In this document: piece by piece, positions 61,503 through 64,000 of the stretch
How positions within the stretch are numbered: position 1 is the first letter of the stretch
Layout: each line of letters starts with the position of its first letter
NCBI GenBank assembly: GCA_002354055.1
Contig: DEKW01000019.1
Coordinates: 158,577 to 222,576, forward strand
DNA: 64,000 bases
Origin: Bacteroidales bacterium UBA2712
GTDB taxonomy: Bacteria; Bacteroidota; Bacteroidia; Bacteroidales; Paludibacteraceae
Reading direction: 5' to 3'
Notes under the pieces: generated by a model
What the model was told of the DNA's origin: nothing
The model's input: only the letters and a program-made list of their open reading frames with translations
The model's database searches: none
Made by a program: the position numbers and the translations under genes

Positions 61503-61546
61503 ACCGACTCACAACCGAGCGATGACCGACTCACAACCGAGGCATG
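61503..61546 (+). repeat. 11-mer x4 array after the RhuM-Fic gene
   Basis: Units ACCGACTCACA, ACCGAGCGATG, ACCGACTCACA, ACCGAGGCATG start 5 bp after the gene's stop codon. The period is 11 bp, with a 22-bp super-repeat. Confidence 0.8.
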
Positions 61547-61638
61547 AGCGAGAAAAGAAAACCCCAAATAATCCCTCCGTGGCTTCGTAATAGCCCGAAT
61601 GAGAAAAGATAGTCATACAAAAATAATATATATGTAGC

Positions 61639-63723
61639 ATGAGAGCCGTAGAATCATATTTAGCCGCATTTTTTCATAGTACAAAGCCGTTAGTGATACC
61701 TGTATATCAACGTAATTATACATGGAAAAAAGAAAATTGTAAGTTGCTCTTTGATGATATTCTCAACATATGCAACATAACTGATAAGAAACACTTTATT
61801 GGTAGTATTGTGTATGTAGATGATCCTGAAGCGTATATAATTATAGATGGGCAGCAGCGCATTACCACTATTTCCATATTATTATTGGCTTTACGGAATG
61901 CTATTATAAACGGAGATATTGCTGTAGATGATGATAGTCTTGTTGATCAAATAAATAATGGTTTCCTTATAAATCAATATGTGAGAGACAAGGCTCATCG
62001 AATGAAACTTAAACCATTCCGTGATGATTGTACCGCATATGATGCGTTGTTCGGTGATGTTGATAGTTTTGTACCCGATTCTATTATTACGGCTAATTAT
62101 AATTATTTCTATGGGGAGATTCTTGCGCACAAAATAGACGCGGAGAATTTCTTTGAGGCCATTCAAAATAGGCTTGAATTTGTTGAAGTAAAATTATTTC
62201 CCACTCACGGAGATAATGCTCAACTTGTATTTGAAACGATTAACTCTACAGGTGTTAGCCTAAATGAGACAGATAAAATTCGCAACTATGTTTTAATGAA
62301 TCTTAAGGCTAAAGTTCAAGAGGATTATTACAATAATTATTGGCTGCCAACAGAGCGATACACAAATATTTATTTGGAAGATTTCATGCGTGATTACCTC
62401 ACCATGAAACTTAAATCTATACCAAATAAGAATGATGTGTACAGGGTTTTTAAGGAATTTGTACAGCAGAACTTTCTTAACAATATTGAGCCTTTATTGG
62501 AAGAACTTAAGCATTATGCGTCTATATTTAAATCTATAAAGGAAGGGAAAATTGGCTCACAGAAACTTAATCAAATTATGGCAGATTTGGAGCAACTGGA
62601 ATTGACCACCACATATCCTTTCTTATTGGCTATGTTAGAATACTACCAAAAAGGTAATATAGATGAGCGCGAAGTAGAAAAAGTACTCAGTACTTTAGAA
62701 ATATTCTTATTCCGACGTATTATGAGCGGTTATTATAATACGGGTCTAAATAAAATATTTGCGAACCTTCATAACCGCATTCTAAAACTGCAATACGCAG
62801 AGTATACCTATTCGGATGTATTTATTTATCTGCTTCAGCATGGTATTTCATATTGGGATTTTCCAAATGATACACAATTCCTTCGCAGTTTCGAAGAACG
62901 CGAGGTTTATAAAATGCGTAGTAATTATCGGCTCTATCTCTTCTATAAATTAGAAGAAGCTTTGAACAGAGAAACCGTCGGAACAAAGAAAAAGATAGAG
63001 GATGGTGTATTAACTATAGAACACATTATGCCCCAAACACTCACGGATGATTGGCGTGCAGAGTTAGGACCTGATTTCACTGATGAAGACTTTACAAAAT
63101 GGGTGCACAATATAGGAAATCTTACACTAACCGCATATAATTCAGAATATAGTAACCGCAAATTTTCGGAAAAACGTGATGGTATTCCTTCTATTCCTGA
63201 TATGAAAGGTTTTAAGGATAGTTGTGTAGCCCTAAATAAATTTGTAAGTGAGCAAGAACATTGGAAAATGGAGCAAATGGAAAAACGCTGTGCTATGATT
63301 GCTGAAGAAGCGTGCAAGATATGGCCTTATCCAACAACAACATTTACCCCGTTGATTATAGAAGAGGAAGCAATACCTATAGACGCTGACTACAAGTTTA
63401 AAGGACGCTATATTAAATCATATACTTTTAATGGTACTACTATACAAGTGGATAGTTGGGCTGATGCCTTTACACGGATAGTGAAAACACTCTATGAGAT
63501 GGATAGTTCTATTCTGTATCATTTGGCTCATGATCCTTCAGAAGTGTACTACTTGCTAGAACCGGCAAAGAGTACAAATCCAATTGCAGAGGGAATATAT
63601 TTATTGGTGGGCTGTGATACAAACAACAAACTGCGCCAAATACATCGTTTGTTGGCTATGTATAAACTCGAATCTGATGACATTTCAGTTACGCTCTATC
63701 CTACAAAAAACGTGGAAAGTTGA
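61639..63723 (+). CDS. DUF262/DUF1524 protein (GmrSD-type nuclease-like)
   Basis: The 694-residue protein has an N-terminal DUF262 domain (IPVYQRNYTWKKENC at about 18-32 and IIDGQQRITTISILLLAL at about 74-91, with the DGQQR nucleotide-binding motif) and a DUF1524-type HNH-like nuclease part near 470-530 (IEHIMPQTLTDDW, then HNIGNLTLTAYNSEYSN). This is the architecture of GmrSD type IV restriction enzymes, which cut modified DNA with NTP help, and of many related phage-defence proteins. Base composition is clearly more AT-rich than the housekeeping part, which supports horizontal acquisition. Target specificity is unknown. Confidence 0.88.
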   Translation: MRAVESYLAAFFHSTKPLVIPVYQRNYTWKKENCKLLFDDILNICNITDKKHFIGSIVYVDDPEAYIIIDGQQRITTISILLLALRNAIINGDIAVDDDSLVDQINNGFLINQYVRDKAHRMKLKPFRDDCTAYDALFGDVDSFVPDSIITANYNYFYGEILAHKIDAENFFEAIQNRLEFVEVKLFPTHGDNAQLVFETINSTGVSLNETDKIRNYVLMNLKAKVQEDYYNNYWLPTERYTNIYLEDFMRDYLTMKLKSIPNKNDVYRVFKEFVQQNFLNNIEPLLEELKHYASIFKSIKEGKIGSQKLNQIMADLEQLELTTTYPFLLAMLEYYQKGNIDEREVEKVLSTLEIFLFRRIMSGYYNTGLNKIFANLHNRILKLQYAEYTYSDVFIYLLQHGISYWDFPNDTQFLRSFEEREVYKMRSNYRLYLFYKLEEALNRETVGTKKKIEDGVLTIEHIMPQTLTDDWRAELGPDFTDEDFTKWVHNIGNLTLTAYNSEYSNRKFSEKRDGIPSIPDMKGFKDSCVALNKFVSEQEHWKMEQMEKRCAMIAEEACKIWPYPTTTFTPLIIEEEAIPIDADYKFKGRYIKSYTFNGTTIQVDSWADAFTRIVKTLYEMDSSILYHLAHDPSEVYYLLEPAKSTNPIAEGIYLLVGCDTNNKLRQIHRLLAMYKLESDDISVTLYPTKNVES

Positions 63724-63749
63724 GTGTATAATGCTGATAATCTGTAATA

Positions 63750-64000
63750 ATGATAAGCACAGAACTTAAAATACCAATAGAAACGCAGCGCAAACGGGAG
63801 AAGTTAACAGACTTGAAACAAGAGTTGGCAGAGTTGTTTGAGAGGCGTGAGCATATGATTAATTATGAGCGACCTCATCTATTGGCAGCATATACAAAAC
63901 TTATTGGTGAATATAAATATGAAGAGTTTGCTCTACAAATAGCCATTAAGCGGTATAAGCGAAAAGCAGAACTTATACAAACGCGAATTAATCGCAATGA
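63750..64000 (+). CDS. Coiled-coil protein, 3' end outside window
   Basis: From ATG 63750 the frame MISTELKIPIETQRKREKL stays open to the window end (83 codons). The sequence is Lys/Glu-rich and likely forms a helical hairpin (LTDLKQELAELFERREHM ... AIKRYKRKAELIQTRI). It begins 26 bp after the DUF262 gene on the same strand and has the same AT-rich composition, so it may belong to the same accessory unit. I do not recognise it. Confidence 0.6.
   Translation, partial: MISTELKIPIETQRKREKLTDLKQELAELFERREHMINYERPHLLAAYTKLIGEYKYEEFALQIAIKRYKRKAELIQTRINRN

Overview
The window looks like a chromosomal segment of an uncultured-type Bacteroidales (Bacteroidota) bacterium. Support comes from the repeated Bacteroidota promoter form (TTTGC, about 20 nt, TAnnTTTG), the absence of obvious Shine-Dalgarno sequences, a hybrid two-component system (sensor, receiver and AraC output in one protein), very large secreted proteins with InlB repeats and type IX-like C-terminal tails, and Bacteroidota-restricted families (DUF4827-like, DUF4290-like, four-helix-bundle suffix protein). 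No rRNA, tRNA, insertion sequence or CRISPR array was seen.

Layout. 1-10.5 kb: 3' part of a giant repeat-rich surface protein followed by a small membrane-anchored partner. 10.6-11.3 kb: an antitoxin/PIN-toxin pair between near-identical terminator/promoter copies. 11.4-22.9 kb: four-helix-bundle protein, GH105-type lipoprotein, a 2839-residue pectate-lyase fusion, and a second small membrane-anchored partner; this is a pectin-use locus that fits with uxaC at 58.9 kb. 22.9-32.7 kb (minus): one tightly overlapping operon potA-potB-potC-potD-TPR protein-outer-membrane barrel. 32.7-34.6 kb: a gene-poor stretch with a large cruciform, 11-bp tandem repeats, a DUF4160 gene broken by an amber codon, its DUF2442 partner, and a strong candidate structured RNA. 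34.7-58.7 kb: mostly housekeeping genes (prolyl-tRNA editing protein, rsfS, ftsH, M16 protease, surE, lpxB, glmM, two FKBP-like lipoproteins, hybrid sensor, rmlA, menA, sirtuin, DUF486, ttcA, nuclease-like EEP protein, DUF4290-like protein, prs, M28/glutaminyl-cyclase-like lipoprotein, sufC, a very short sufD, polyprenyl synthase). 58.9-64 kb: uxaC, then an AT-rich accessory end with a RhuM-Fic fusion, a DUF262/DUF1524 protein and a truncated coiled-coil ORF.

The most unusual signal is not a gene. At least sixteen places carry short degenerate tandem arrays with unit length 7, 8 or 11 bp. The unit sequence differs from place to place, but the position is strikingly constant: the arrays end 0-17 nt before a start codon, sit just inside one, or are inserted in frame into conserved enzymes (PotA, LpxB, MenA, GH105). 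In three consecutive operon genes the arrays encode part of the signal peptide. A second dispersed element, a stem-GNA-stem mini-hairpin followed by GGTCT, is mixed with the arrays and occurs five times inside the M28-family gene. Both read as an active process of small-repeat creation at gene starts and protein linkers. I know of a parallel in cyanobacterial heptanucleotide STRRs and in Rickettsia palindromic elements, but I do not recognise this set.
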